NCBI GenBank assembly: GCA_021397835.1
Contig: JAJFZO010000396.1
Coordinates: 930,001 to 994,000 of the forward strand
DNA length: 64,000 bases
Source: Moringa oleifera
Lineage: Eukaryota; Streptophyta; Magnoliopsida; Brassicales; Moringaceae
Direction: 5' to 3'
Positions 11,958 to 23,735 of the stretch are shown piece by piece. The position numbers were made by a program, and so were the translations under genes. The notes under the pieces are model-generated. The model saw only the letters and a list, made by a program, of their open reading frames with translations, searched no databases and was not told the origin of the DNA. Every line of letters begins with the position of its first letter. Position 1 is the stretch's first letter.

Positions 11958-13740
11958 GTTGCTATATATAATATTGGGTTGTTTTGCATTGGGATTTTGA
12001 ATCACTTGTTGAGCATAGCCATAGATTTTACTTGAACCAAGTTCTGACATCACTTCATTCTTTTCTTGGTTTTCTTTTGATTGTTTCCGTTGATGATCGT
12101 CTTAGTCCTCTAGATTGAGTGTTTTCTTATCTGCAAATTCAGTCGAGAGTCGTCGCCTGAAACAGGTGCTGTTGTTTGACATCCATCGCACGACTCATGC
12201 TTACGTAAATAGTTCATAAATAGTCTAATAAATTGAATTTTAAAATCGAAATGATTATGAAGACACTGATCCCATTCCCACGTGAATCGATGAGCAACAG
12301 TTTATGGGTTTTTTTTTTCTTTAATGTTCCTCTTTAACGCGGACGTGGTGTACGTGTACGTCCTGATTTAACAAAAAGGAAATTCAAGGTGGCATCAAGC
12401 TGACAAAGAAGGACATAGTTAGATCTAGAAAGCTTGTGGCCGCCCTATGACGGCGTCGTTTACGTGTTCATCGTCTTTTTGACTTTTGACCCTTCGTGAT
12501 CGATTAGCCTTTCTTTTTACTGCCCACTGTTTTAATGGCCACTATTAATATTAAATAATTTTAATTTTCTCTCAATAATTATGTGTTTTTTTTTTTGGGA
12601 GTTTCTATTTTTGTCGAATTTATTTGATCATCTTTCATTTTGTAAGAAAAGCAACTTTACATGGCAGCTCACAGGTCAAATGGAAAGGACGACAAGGAGA
12701 AGAGGAATGGGTTTGATGGTTTTTCCAATTCAATGATATAACCAAAGTAGTCACAGTTTTATTAAATTGTGGGTCTCTTTTGACTGTTCTGGTTTTCTCT
12801 TTTGTTGTACTTGCAATTTTTTTAATCCTAAATCATAATAATGTTTCTAAACACAGGTATAACTATTCTTATTTTATATGATTCCATCTGGGTCGGATGA
12901 TCTCGCTCGATTGTCTGTCTGTCTCTCTCTGTTTTTCTCTGTCCTCCTTCCCCTTCTCATTTCACTTACGTAAATTCCCCAATATTTTATGAAAGATAGG
13001 TTCTGTCTCTCTGTTTTTCTCTCGAGAATTTCCCAATATTTTATGAAAGATGAGGGTCCAGCTTTAACCATGGCAGGATCTGAATCTAAAAAGTTAAATT
13101 TGATGAAATAAGCCAGAAACTTCTCCCTCCCACTGAGATATAGTGAATGGTTTCTCTGACAAGTATCTATCAAGCATGTGGGTTATTAGTGGTTGTTTTA
13201 ATTTCTTTTCTTGAATAATGGTGCCTGAAAATGAGGTCAATCGCTGTTGTAAGCCAGGTGGGTGCCTCGAGTGGACAGTTACTTACCCTTCCAAACTACC
13301 TGCTCTTCCCTTCCCGCTCTGGTGGGTAATTTGTGAGGAACCCCATGTGGTTTCCAACTTCTTTCCTCTTTCCTCCTTTTTTGCTATCTGCTTGGATTCA
13401 TTTATGTAAAGAAAGAAACATGAGTGGGGTCTCAAAATGAAATGAGGTTAGATAGTGTACGATTGACTGGGGTCTGTAGCTTCTTTTAGTGTCACTTTAT
13501 TAGGTCTCCAATGGCTTTTTGGGCAGAAGGGTCTGGTTTTTGGAGATTTTCCAGGAAACTTCTCTGGAAAATCCAGTTGGTCAGGTGTCTTTCTTGTCTA
13601 TAGTAATCTAGACCAAGACTCACATACATACAGTACTCATGCAACGTATTCTCCCTAACTCTCTCTCTCTTTCTGTCTCCGTCTCTTTCTTTTTAATTCT
13701 CTAGGTTTCTATTGTTTTATTATTCACTCAATTCAAGGTA

Positions 13741-13783
<43 letters not shown>

Positions 13784-16267
13784 TTAATTTGATGGATTTT
13801 ACAAGTTTTTTAATTTTTATTTCTGTATAATTTTGAATTATTGAATTATTTTTAGAAATTAAGAGTTAAATTTGGTTTAGAAGTCAAATATATCAAAATT
13901 CAAATACTAACCAACAGTGACAAAATTATTATGTCATGTTAATTTTAATATTATTTTCTAAACATTGGCTTCCTAATACTATATTTAGTTACATGTTATT
14001 TTATTGGTAATTCACTAAATTATTTTTGAAATAGAAATGTGTAACCTTATCATGTTAGTTCATATTTACAAACCCAAATTTCTTTTTAGATAAGTCTTAC
14101 CAGCTTGTCACTAGCATATTACTTACGGAAATGTCTAATGTAAATACAGACTACACACTCAGATAAGCAAAATTTAAACCCTGAGGATGGTATTGGATAG
14201 AATGTTTTTATATTGTTCCTCTTATTTGCCAAGTGGAATGCATACATGCACAAATTTCTTGCAATTTAGTGTGGCTCTTGATAAGTAAGTTTGATGATAG
14301 CTACAGAGGAGAAAGAAGGTGATTCTCACTTGGAACTCATGGAAAACTAAACCAAATACTGCATTGTCTGTTCCAAGAGAAGTTTCACATAACAATCATG
14401 GAGAGCTAAAGTTTCAAGGATCTAGTGTTGACAAATTAAAATTTCTGTTTGTTACTCTTATGATCATACATGTCTTCTAGTCTTATTATCTCATCTTTGC
14501 ATTATGGCAAAGCGGTGCCCAAACATGCATCTTTCCCTTCATGAATCTATGGTTGTCTATTAGACTTTTCCTTGAGAGTGGCAAAATGCTTTTTGTGGCT
14601 TGTCCGAATGATGGCTAACATATTGTTTTGTGCAAACATTATTGCAGGTTTTTCTTTGCTGTTTGTTAGCTGGCTTAAGCATCTGTTGGTTCAACACTGT
14701 ATGTTTCATTCTTTGCATTCGAAATTTCCCCGCCAATCGATCTCTTGCTTTATCACTAACCGTGAGCTTCAATGGTGTTAGCGCAGCTCTATACACTCTT
14801 GCTTACAATGCAATCAATCCATCATCAACCATCCTTTATCTTCTTTTGAATGCCTTTGTTCCCCTTATTGTTTCTTTCGCAGCTCTGATCCCAATTCTTC
14901 GCCAACCATCTTTAGATCCTCTTCCACCTGATGGTGTTCGCCGTGACTCCGTTCTGTTTCTTCTATTGAACATATTAGCCATCATGACTGGTGTTTATCT
15001 ACTTCTCTTCGGTGCAAATTCCTCTGAAGGAACAACAGCTCGCCTCCTCTTTTCTGGAGCCATTTTCCTTCTCATTTTCCCATTGTGTATCCCTGGTTTT
15101 GTCTATGCTCGAGCTTGGTTTCATCGTACCATCCATTCGAGCTTCCGCCTCGATGGCTCTGGCTTCATTCTTGTAGACGTAGATGATCTTGAAATTCATA
15201 AAGGACTATTGTCACACGAAGATAGTTATGAGAATGATCTTACCAATCAATTACTCCAGGATGCATCTGCAAATGGGCTCTTCTCTCAGAAGAGTATTAA
15301 GGAAATGAGTGAAGGCTGCTGCCAGAACATGATCGGGAAGAATCAATTGACAATTCTTGGGGAAGAGCATTCAGCAGGTTTGCTCATACGCCGATTAGAT
15401 TTTTGGTTATACTACCTTGCATACTTCTGCGGTGGTACAATTGGCCTTGTGTACAGCAACAATCTAGGACAAATTGCACAATCGCTGGGACAAAGTTCAA
15501 AAACCACGGCCCTTGTCACACTTTATTCATCGTTCTCATTCTTTGGACGTTTACTTTCAGCAGCCCCAGACTACATTCGGGCGTAAGTTTTCTCACTGAC
15601 TGAATGTATTCAAGAGTTTCTTAACGTAATTTTGGAGATTATAGTGCTTATGCATTCAATTTTTAACTCCGATTTATATGAACGAGCAGAGTAAACAAGT
15701 TGGAGATTCGTAATGATGCTCTTAGGAGCATAAATTTTTATCCATCCCAGCCTAGCCATTGTGCAGTTTTTAATAGATAATCTTCTCTTGTGCAGGAAGG
15801 TATACTTTGCCAGAACCGGGTGGCTAAGCATAGCACTTTTGCCAACCCCAGTCGCCTTCTTCTTGCTTGCTGCATCAGGCAATTCAACAGCATTGCACGC
15901 TGGCACAGCACTCATCGGTCTGAGCTCAGGCTTCATATTTGCTGCTGCTGTTTCAGTCACATCTGAACTCTTTGGACCTAACAGCGTAGGCGTCAACCAC
16001 AACATTCTAATCACAAATATTCCCATAGGGTCACTGTTCTACGGCTTCCTAGCTGCACTTGTTTACGACACCAATGCGAGCTCTGACCTTGGAGCCATGG
16101 CATCAGATTCAGTCGTGTGCATGGGGAGGGACTGCTATTTCTTAACGTTCGTTTGGTGGGGATGCTTGTCTGTCATAGGGCTTGCTTCGAGTTTGTTGCT
16201 ATTCCTTAGAACGAGACCTGCTTATGATCGTTTTGAACGAGATCGGATTGCGACACAGCTGTATTAG
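11566..16267 (+). CDS. NFD4-like: NFD4-like nodulin-like MFS transporter (3 exons)
   Basis: This is a multi-pass membrane protein of the nodulin-like/major facilitator family that includes Arabidopsis NUCLEAR FUSION DEFECTIVE 4. The transported substrate is not established for most members. Exons I can place are 11566-11874, 14648-15582 and 15796-16267, with introns bounded by GT and AG. Together they give 1716 bp, 571 residues, the family's usual length. The start MAGQSRKWMILVATIWIQ matches the family's conserved N-terminus. Residues about 7-255 form the nodulin-like domain (FTGTNFDFSAYSS, GKVFGWSSGLAL, FNGVSAALYTLAY). A hydrophilic loop of about 75 residues, rich in acidic residues (VDVDDLEIHKGLL onward), separates it from the C-terminal MFS half (GGTIGLVYSNNLGQIAQS, FFGRLLSAAPDYIRA, then AKVYFARTGWL across the exon 2/3 junction). 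The frame is intact across both junctions. Intron 1 is long and opens with a CT microsatellite. Confidence 0.92.
11879..11953. repeat. (CT)n microsatellite at the start of intron 1
   Basis: About 75 bp of CT repeats with a few CCCTCT interruptions begin within a few bases of the splice donor GTACGC at 11875. The transcribed strand is thus CU-rich right after the donor, an unusual position for a polypyrimidine tract. Confidence 0.9.
12940..13055. repeat. Partial tandem duplication inside intron 1
   Basis: The phrase CCAATATTTTATGAAAGAT occurs twice about 53 bp apart. Each copy lies next to CTGTCTCTCTGTTTTTCTCT. This looks like a local slippage duplication in the intron. Confidence 0.6.
13747..13781. 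repeat. (AT)n microsatellite in intron 1
   Basis: An uninterrupted run of about 17 TA units lies within the long intron. Confidence 0.9.
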
Positions 16268-17100
16268 TTGGTCGACAGGGAAGTTTTAGCAGAGTGGTCA
16301 AGTTTGACAGTGAAAGAAGCAAAACTTGTACATAACATATGTCATTTTCTATTTGTGTGCATGATTGAAAGACCCTGGTAATTGAAGATTTTGAGATTCT
16401 GTTTTTGACAGAAATTTTGATTGTAAGCCTAATATTTGCAACTTAAATTACAAGAAATTCTCTTTTCTCAAAGATCTCTAACTAAGGCTAAGTCTTTATC
16501 TATAAGAGATCTACGAGGTCTCACCCTTGAGAAAGAATACTAGCATCTCTACTCCTGGCGCCTCTTAATATTTGCAAGTAGCCAGTTTCGAGGAAAAAAG
16601 ATTCATTCCCTTTATTAAGCATGGAAAAGTCTCTCTTGGAACTGTTAAGGCCTTAATTTTTTGTTCCGCAAACTCTCTAATTTTTTAAGCACATTATTTC
16701 TTGAAACGGAAAATTTGGATCATAATCGATGTTGCCTGAAAATTATGGGGATTGAGTTGTGAATATAGGCCATTGATTTTCATGGTTTTTTGACATCTTC
16801 CCCTTTGTAGGTATCTCCATCGTAATACTTCGTAACTTGTTATGCTAACATATAACTATTGAGAAGGGATTTTATTGAGAAGGGATTTTATGAGGGAGGT
16901 AGTCTATTAATCAGATAGACTGCTGGATGAATTACATCCCACCAGAATTTTAATGGTAAGGAGGCCTGACTAAGTAGTATAAAATCTAACTTAATAATGT
17001 GTTTATGTTTTCTTTAAACCTTACTATTTTATCGGTGTTTGTCGGTATGAATGTCTAATTTCGATGTTTTCTTCTTGTAAAAATGGAATAAATGACTTAT
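16268..17100. other. Downstream region of transporter, no further gene
   Basis: The 3' untranslated region and intergenic DNA follow the stop at 16265-16267. No clear AATAAA signal stands out. A short tandem repeat (TGAGAAGGGATTTTAT twice) lies at about 16859-16891, close to the left side of the Copia fragment. Confidence 0.5.
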
Positions 17101-17104
17101 GTTC

Positions 17105-18400
17105 ACCTCTCTAGTCACTTTGTGTTGTTTTAATATGAGTATTCAAGAGGTTCTCAACTTGTTTCTTAAATTGATTGAAGACTTGTAATGCTTGAGATTT
17201 ATCTTTGAGGAGGTAGATATACGTGAAATAAGTGAAATCATCAATAAAATGAATATAATATCTATAACATTCTGTAGAAATCACATGGAATAGACTCCAA
17301 ATATCAGTGTGGACTAGTTCTAGAGGAGAAGATGTCTCAAAATAAAAAAGATTGAAAGGTAAATTAGGAATCTTACCAATAGAACAAGCTGAACAGAAAG
17401 ATGATTTTGCATTAGTGTTTGGAAAGGAAGAATAAAGCCTTTTGAGTGTTCTAAGGATCAAATTGAAGGGTGATATAGATGCTTAAGCAACAAATTAACA
17501 TTAAGAGTCATAGAATTGGAAAAACAGATGAGAGGTGGACTACTACAACATGACATATACTCAGTTGTAGCAACTGCTACATTATTGACTCTTAGCTTAG
17601 ACTTGTAGGGCTTACTGATGGTGGCAGCAGTAATAGGCTGAAGTATGTTTAAGCTATCTTTAACATATCCTTTTAGTAGTATTCTCTTGGTGACCTGGTC
17701 TTTTATAAAATAATGCCCATCATGAAGCATAACAAACCCGTTATTATTGGAGGTAAGTTTTGAAATGCTAATGAGATTCATTGCGATTGTAGGTACTTTA
17801 AGGATGTTCTTAATTAAGATGTAATTTGGTGTTTAACACTAAAATGGGTAAGCAATTATATCCTATATGAGAGATGTTAAGTGCTTTACCATTTTCAACC
17901 ACCAATTTCTCTTTACCAGCATATTTAACCTCAATGATAGGTTGTTTAAGTCTACAGTAACATGATTTAAAGTGCCATTATAAACATACCAATTATCATC
18001 AGCAATAGTTTTGTAAAAACAAGGTATGCATTTTGATTGATGTTAATACTAGTTGAACCAAAATCATTGTTGTTGTGAGCTCCTTGAAATGATTCTTCAA
18101 ACCTGTACTAGTAGTCATAAGCAGTATGACTTTGCTTTGCGTGGATTTGACATATGATTCTAGTGTTTGTTCTTCCTCGTCCTTGACCATTCACTTTTCC
18201 TTTATTGTGATCTCGATTTCTATTATTGTTTTTCCTTGGATTTCCATCTTTTTGTTGTTTTTGAAGGCTATATAGCCATTAGATTGATGTTGTTCAAAGT
18301 TTCTTAGTTATTTTGCTAGAGTTTTTGCTCATGGCTTAGTAGTAAAGTCAATATTTCTTATGTACACAACTCATTAGGTATGCATCATTTAACTCCTTCA
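17105..18400 (-). mobile_element. Copia LTR-retrotransposon fragment (GAG-pre-integrase/integrase)
   Basis: Read on the minus strand, 17458-17781 gives MNLISISKL...HDGHYFIKD (end of the protease/GAG-pre-integrase region) and ends LLKHLYHPSI. In an adjacent frame, 17111-17461 carries the zinc-binding and integrase start: FCSACSIGKIPNLPF, SPLELVHTDIWS, YRYYIHFIDDFTYFTYIY, ending at KTTQSD. These are standard Ty1/Copia motifs. The two halves are in different frames, so a frameshift separates them. Upstream (17999-18400) are shorter disjointed frames, probably the gag end. Reverse transcriptase, RNase H and LTRs are not seen, so this is a truncated dead copy. Confidence 0.75.
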
Positions 18401-20130
18401 CTTTGTTATTTCTTTTCGCATCGATTGAGTAAAATGACTACAAATTTGTATCAATTAAACAACAGGAAAAAAAAACTTAAAGAAATTAAAGATGTTCAAT
18501 GCTTTGTGAAATCAATGTGCCATTGAGGACTGCATGGACTGTTTCAAATTTTGGGAGGAGATTTTTCAATTGCCCAAGATCTAATTATATATTATCGATT
18601 TTATTTTAAATGATTATCAAAGAAGATTTCGACACTAGTTGCTAAAATTGGTTGTGATTTTATTGCAAGATAGATTGATTGCTTATGCTGATTTTTTGTT
18701 TGTTTTGTTGTGCTAATTACTTATGATATTGCAATAATTTGTATATGTCAATTATTTGATACTGCTAAGGATGCTAACACTTTGAGACATTGCAATATAT
18801 ATGTTTATCGTTGTGCAATTACATGGAAGAAATTCACAAAGAACAAGACAATAGTTCAGAGACTTGTTTTTGTTTTTTTTTTTAACCTTTTTAGCTTAAG
18901 TCATTTTCAAGTTGTTTGGTCTTACTTGATCCTTTATATTGTTTTTGGTCTAATGGCTGCTTAGGCTTATCATTGTTGCAAGTTTCCATGTTGTGGCTCT
19001 GCAGATTATTGGGCTAGTCTTTTGAGAATGAGAACTCACTTTTCCCCCTATTTTGGCAATGTAAGTAATATTATTCATCTTAGGAATTCAAAAATAGAAT
19101 ATGCAGGAGGAAATATGCCATCTTGGAAAATCTTTGGTTATAGCTTTCATAAAATGGATTACACTAGATCATGCATCTTGTGGTTTTGGATAGGTTTGGT
19201 TTAGAAATTATAATGAGATTTGATATTGCTCACTAGTTCTTCTAGTTTTTCTTTATGTTAGATGTCAATGCAATTTAGTTTTAATTTAGTTTAGTGTTTA
19301 AAATTTCTTGAAATTTAGTTTAGTCTAGTTTAGTTTAGTGTTGATTACTATTAGAAGTTAATTCACAAGTTTTTTGCATTAATGCAGCTAAGAAATTGTA
19401 GATTATTTCTCTAAATGCATGTTGAGTTGTTCATAATGTTTTTGAACATATGAACAGGGTTGAAGCTAAATTGGTATGGTACAAAGGCTTATTGATTTTA
19501 TCTTGGAAGCTATTTATAATTGTTATATCATGGTTCTATTGATAAAAAAAGGGCAAAAATGATGATAAAGCATCTATTGAATTAGTTTAAGAATGATCTT
19601 AGGTTTAGAAGTTGTAAACTTAATTCAAACTAATAAGTGTAATGTGAGAATACTTATTATTGATCTCATGAGTTGTAAGCTTTATTGTGTTATGTTTTTT
19701 GTTAAATGATCTTAAGAGAGGGTTAAACTTTGTAATTAAGTCTTTTTTTTAGTTTATGAAATCTCTCTTTGAAACTCATGTTAATCAATTTTTTTTCTTA
19801 GTTTTTTTTTTAATCTCCTGGATGATTAAGTATGTCATTTAAAACTAATATGATTCAATGTAATCTTTTTTTATTTCTGGGTTCATCAATTATCATATAC
19901 AATTTGATCAAATTAATTAAAAAAAGATACATTAACTAAGTAAAATTGGAAAATGCAATGTGATCAAACTGTTTGCTTATTCATTATCCAATATTACACA
20001 GCTTAACTAACAAGGTAAACTATTTTAATTTATTTTTCAAAAAAAAATCAAAAAACATAAAAATATCCATTGCTTATACAAGTTTTTCAAATTGTTTAAC
20101 ATTAAGCAAAATTATCCAATAAGCACTACA
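18400..20130. other. Intergenic, unrecognised
   Basis: No supported gene. A weak plus-strand frame at 18710-18964 and another at 19022-19204 show no recognised domains. The stretch 19260-19345 carries short repeats of TTTAGTTTAG type. It may include the terminal part of the Mutator-like element that follows, but no terminal inverted repeat was identified. Confidence 0.4.
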
Positions 20131-20149
20131 AATGCATTAAATGCTCTTA

Positions 20150-22995
20150 CTGGGTTGATCAATTGCCACTGCTTGTAATGTTGCTTGACCTTCGTTTAGG
20201 TTACATAGGTAGCTGAAAATAAAAAAAGAAATAAGACAATTATAGTTAGGTACAAAGAACACACATTCAATCAAAATAAAATTGATTAACATTGTAAATG
20301 ATTGCCTGACTACAAATAATCCCATACACTGTGAAATCATAAACTAACATAGAGTAAGTATCAGTAGCAGGTTTCCCTCTTTTTTTGGATGGTTGTAATG
20401 GTGTTGTGGTTGTTGGTGTAGGGTTAGTTGAGGTAGATGATTGCTGGTCAGAAGTCGTGGAGGTCGAAGAACTAAAAAATGCATTCATTTTCTTAGCGTT
20501 GGGGTTAATAGGTGCCTTGTGGGTCTTAGAGTTATGCCCCCATTAATTACAATTAGAACTCTTAACTGAGTCATGTCTTAATTTGCTAAATGTGTTAGCT
20601 TTAGGCTTATTAGGGTTTCCCCTCCTTTTTTTATCTGATCTCCTTGGTGCCCTTTGATGTTTTAGGGGTTCAAGCCTAGGTAATGAAGTTTCATCCCTGT
20701 TTTTTGCTTGGAACAAGATAGATTAAGGGCTCATAGGATTTAAGGTACATGGATGTACTAAAGTAAGGTTTATATAATCCTTTGCCTTACGTTATATTGG
20801 ATGTAACAAATAGCATGTCTACATGGGATCCCAAAAAAATCCCAACGCTTACAAGCACATGTCATGGATATTATATTTACAGCATATTGTTTTCCCTCAC
20901 GATGCACCTCATGCAACCCTTCTCCACTGTAAGTTGCCCTACAATTTAGTGCATCTAACTTATTTGAATCTGATTTTTGTTAAATCCTAGGAGTAAACCT
21001 ACCCCAATATCTTCTTACGTTATCCTTCTTAACTTGAAACCTTTGTATAAGTTTTCCTTTAATTATTTCTATCATTACCACTATTGGTTTGTCTCTTACA
21101 TTTAAAATGTATGTATTGAATTTTTTTGTCAAACTATTAATAATTAAATCATACTCACAATTTCTAAAAAAAATATATCTAGAACATAAGCACCTATCTA
21201 CCACCATTAAATAATTGTAAGCATCTACTGACCTCTCTTTGATGACAATCATATTTTCCTTGAACTCTACATATAAATAGGCAGATGCAGCAGCCCGATG
21301 TTTTTGCTTCCAATCCTCTCCCTTGCATCCACGATCTCTAAAGTTGGCATGCAAATGCCAAACACATATTCTGTGTTTTGCATTTAGAAAAATAATGTTG
21401 ACAGCCTCTACCAAACCCTGTCAATGCATAAATCAAGTTTAAAATCATGTTTGCTCATAAAGTATAAATTAAAAGGAAATAAAATAAGAATGTAGTGGTT
21501 ACCTTTTATCTGTCACTAATCAATGCCTATCCATGCTTCTCAAATGGGCTAATATCTTATAGTAAATCTTTCAAAAACCAAATTCAAGATTCTTTATTCT
21601 TACTCTCAACAACAGCAACAGATCTTGGATAAAAGTTATTGTTTACATCCCTACCCATAACACTCAACAATTGGCCATCATAAAGTCTTTTGAAGAAACA
21701 ACCATCAATCTAATAAAAAGTCTAACTCCATTTAAAAAAACCTTTTTCTCATTGCATCTAATCCTATATGCATTATTTAAAATCTAGGCGTGAGGGACAA
21801 TACGGTCTTCAAAAAAATAGAAGTCCCCTTGTTATGCTGTTTCAAAGCTCCATAATAATCTGAAAGATTTATTTATTGATCCTTAGCATCACCATTTATC
21901 ATCTGTAGGGCTTATGATTTAGCGCTATATGCAGTAGCTTTAGTGATATCCACATGCTAATCTCTCCTCACTTTTCTCATTATAAGTTTTACCTTGTAGT
22001 TATTATCATTTCTAACCCTCTTCACAAACTTTTTACTTAACTAACTAAAAGTGACTTGTTTGTTTTTGTAAGCTTTACCATAGTTATGATCCGCAGAATA
22101 TGTCTTTACTTGAAATATGTCTTCTCTATTTAATTTAGTAGCATTTAGTCTTTATCCGCTTTTTTCCTTACAGTAAACAATGACTCTAGTTATTGCATTG
22201 TGAAGGAACTTGATGTTCCTTCCAACCCTGATACTAAACCATCTAACTACCTCATTTGAAACCCAATAACATTTTTATCTTAAAAATAGGGTGATTCATA
22301 TCCCTATTGAGGTCAAAATAATCAAACTTTGGACCCCTAGCTTCACCTTCATCAGTACTTTAATGAATATCAATATCATCACTCTAGCTTCTTCATTATT
22401 GGGAAACTCAACCCCTTCCTTACTAGTAGAAACTTTACATTCAATGTTACACTTAACATCATTCCTCACTTCATGATCTATCCTAACCTCTATGAAATCA
22501 TCATTTGATGACTCATTCTCAAATTGCTCCATCACATTGCCCCCCTTCAGATACATCTTCATCAGTTAAGTCATCATTATCCACATGCACCTTATCATCC
22601 ACATGCATATCTACATTACAGAAGCCTATTAAACTTATATCATTAGTACTATCCATATGAGCATTATTTGACATAGCATAATGTTTTACCAGTTTTTTGC
22701 TTACCTTCTTATATTGATTTAACATATCAAATGTATCTTTATAAAACATAATAATGCAACATTATCACTCACAGTATTACTAATTGGTAACAAATAGTAG
22801 ATATGTCACCATTTATGTAGTGATAACCCTTACCCAAGCCTATTAAGTTAGATAGCACACATAATCTAAATCCACAAGCTTAATAGAGATTTCTTTGCCA
22901 TTGACAAACTCTTTAGGTTTCTCTTTCATTAATCCATCATAAAACACTTTAAAATTTATACAATTCATCATTGTAAAAGAACAACATACACAACT
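20150..22995 (-). pseudogene. Mutator-like (MULE, MuDR-type) transposase, decayed
   Basis: On the minus strand the order of a MuDR-type transposase can be followed. The N-terminus starts near 22985 (MMNCINFKVFYDGLMKEKP). An acidic spacer lies at 22300-22750. The MuDR DNA-binding region is at about 22150-21830 (VKTYSADHNYGKAYKNK, KLIMRKVRRD). The catalytic core lies at about 21760-21100, including KHRICVWHLHANFRDRGCKG at 21293-21352. The SWIM zinc finger is at about 20795-20880 (CACKRWDFFGIPCRHA). A C-terminal basic stretch with a damaged zinc knuckle is near 20560, and a Ser/Thr/Pro-rich tail at 20340-20490. An intron with GT/AG ends (about 21421-21503) interrupts the core just before GLVEAVNIIF. 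Numerous stops, many of the TGG-to-TAG and CAA-to-TAA type, make it inactive. Confidence 0.8.
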
Positions 22996-23735
22996 CTTAA
23001 AATAATAGTGTAGCATTACCTAATCTCATACAAAATTAATCAATTTAAGTATCTAATAATGTAAGCAATGTATAATTAAAAAATTTCTACAAATTCCTAA
23101 TCAACCTAAAGAAGATCCACACATGATATTACAAACCGATTTGAAATACACAAATCTGTAGAATACTATGCATAAAGAGACTTTCAGCATCAAATCTATA
23201 AAAATCATAAACAAATTTTTGTTTTTTAGGGTTTCAAAATTGAAAAATTTTAGTTTTCGAAATCCATTATTTGAATTTGATGTATATTATATTCATCAAA
23301 TAAGTAATAAGGTTTTCAAAATCTACCATAAAATACTAAAAAAAAAATTGTTTAAATCAAATTAAAACCTAAAAATCTAAAATTATCTCTATCGTTCATC
23401 TCAAAATCTTGATCATTGAGGGTGATAAAAACTTATGGATACAAAAAATACCTTGACAATTGGTGTGATTCTTCAATTATTTTGAAGATAAATATAAAGA
23501 AAATCGAGAAAATTTTTTCGAGGAGATAGTGAGTGTGACTGAAGTGTATGGAGTATAAGTACTAAGGGTAATTAGGGGTTTACAAAAATAAGATACATGT
23601 GGCTATATTTAAACACTTATTGAGCGAGCCATGAAGTTAATTCCAATGAGTTTTGTTGACGAAGATCCTGCACTGTAAATGATACATTATGTGAGTCATA
23701 ATTTGGTTTAATTTTTTATGTAGGTCTCAATTTGA
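22995..23735. other. Flank of the MULE remnant, no gene seen
   Basis: AT-rich sequence between the transposase start and the CACTA element. A 65-codon plus-strand frame at 23168-23365 is Phe/Lys/Asn-rich low complexity and is not called. The 5' part of the Mutator-like element probably lies here. Confidence 0.4.

Noticed and set aside
11865..12053. Minus-strand frame rich in Arg-Glu repeats
   Set aside because: It is the translation of the CT microsatellite.
12874..13173. 99-codon minus-strand frame in intron 1 of the transporter
   Set aside because: It spans the CT-rich and duplicated intron sequence, with no recognised family and no start context.
14560..14796. Open frames antisense or out of frame to transporter exon 2 (also 14999-15199, 15610-16026)
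   Set aside because: They overlap well-supported exons in other frames and have no domain of their own.
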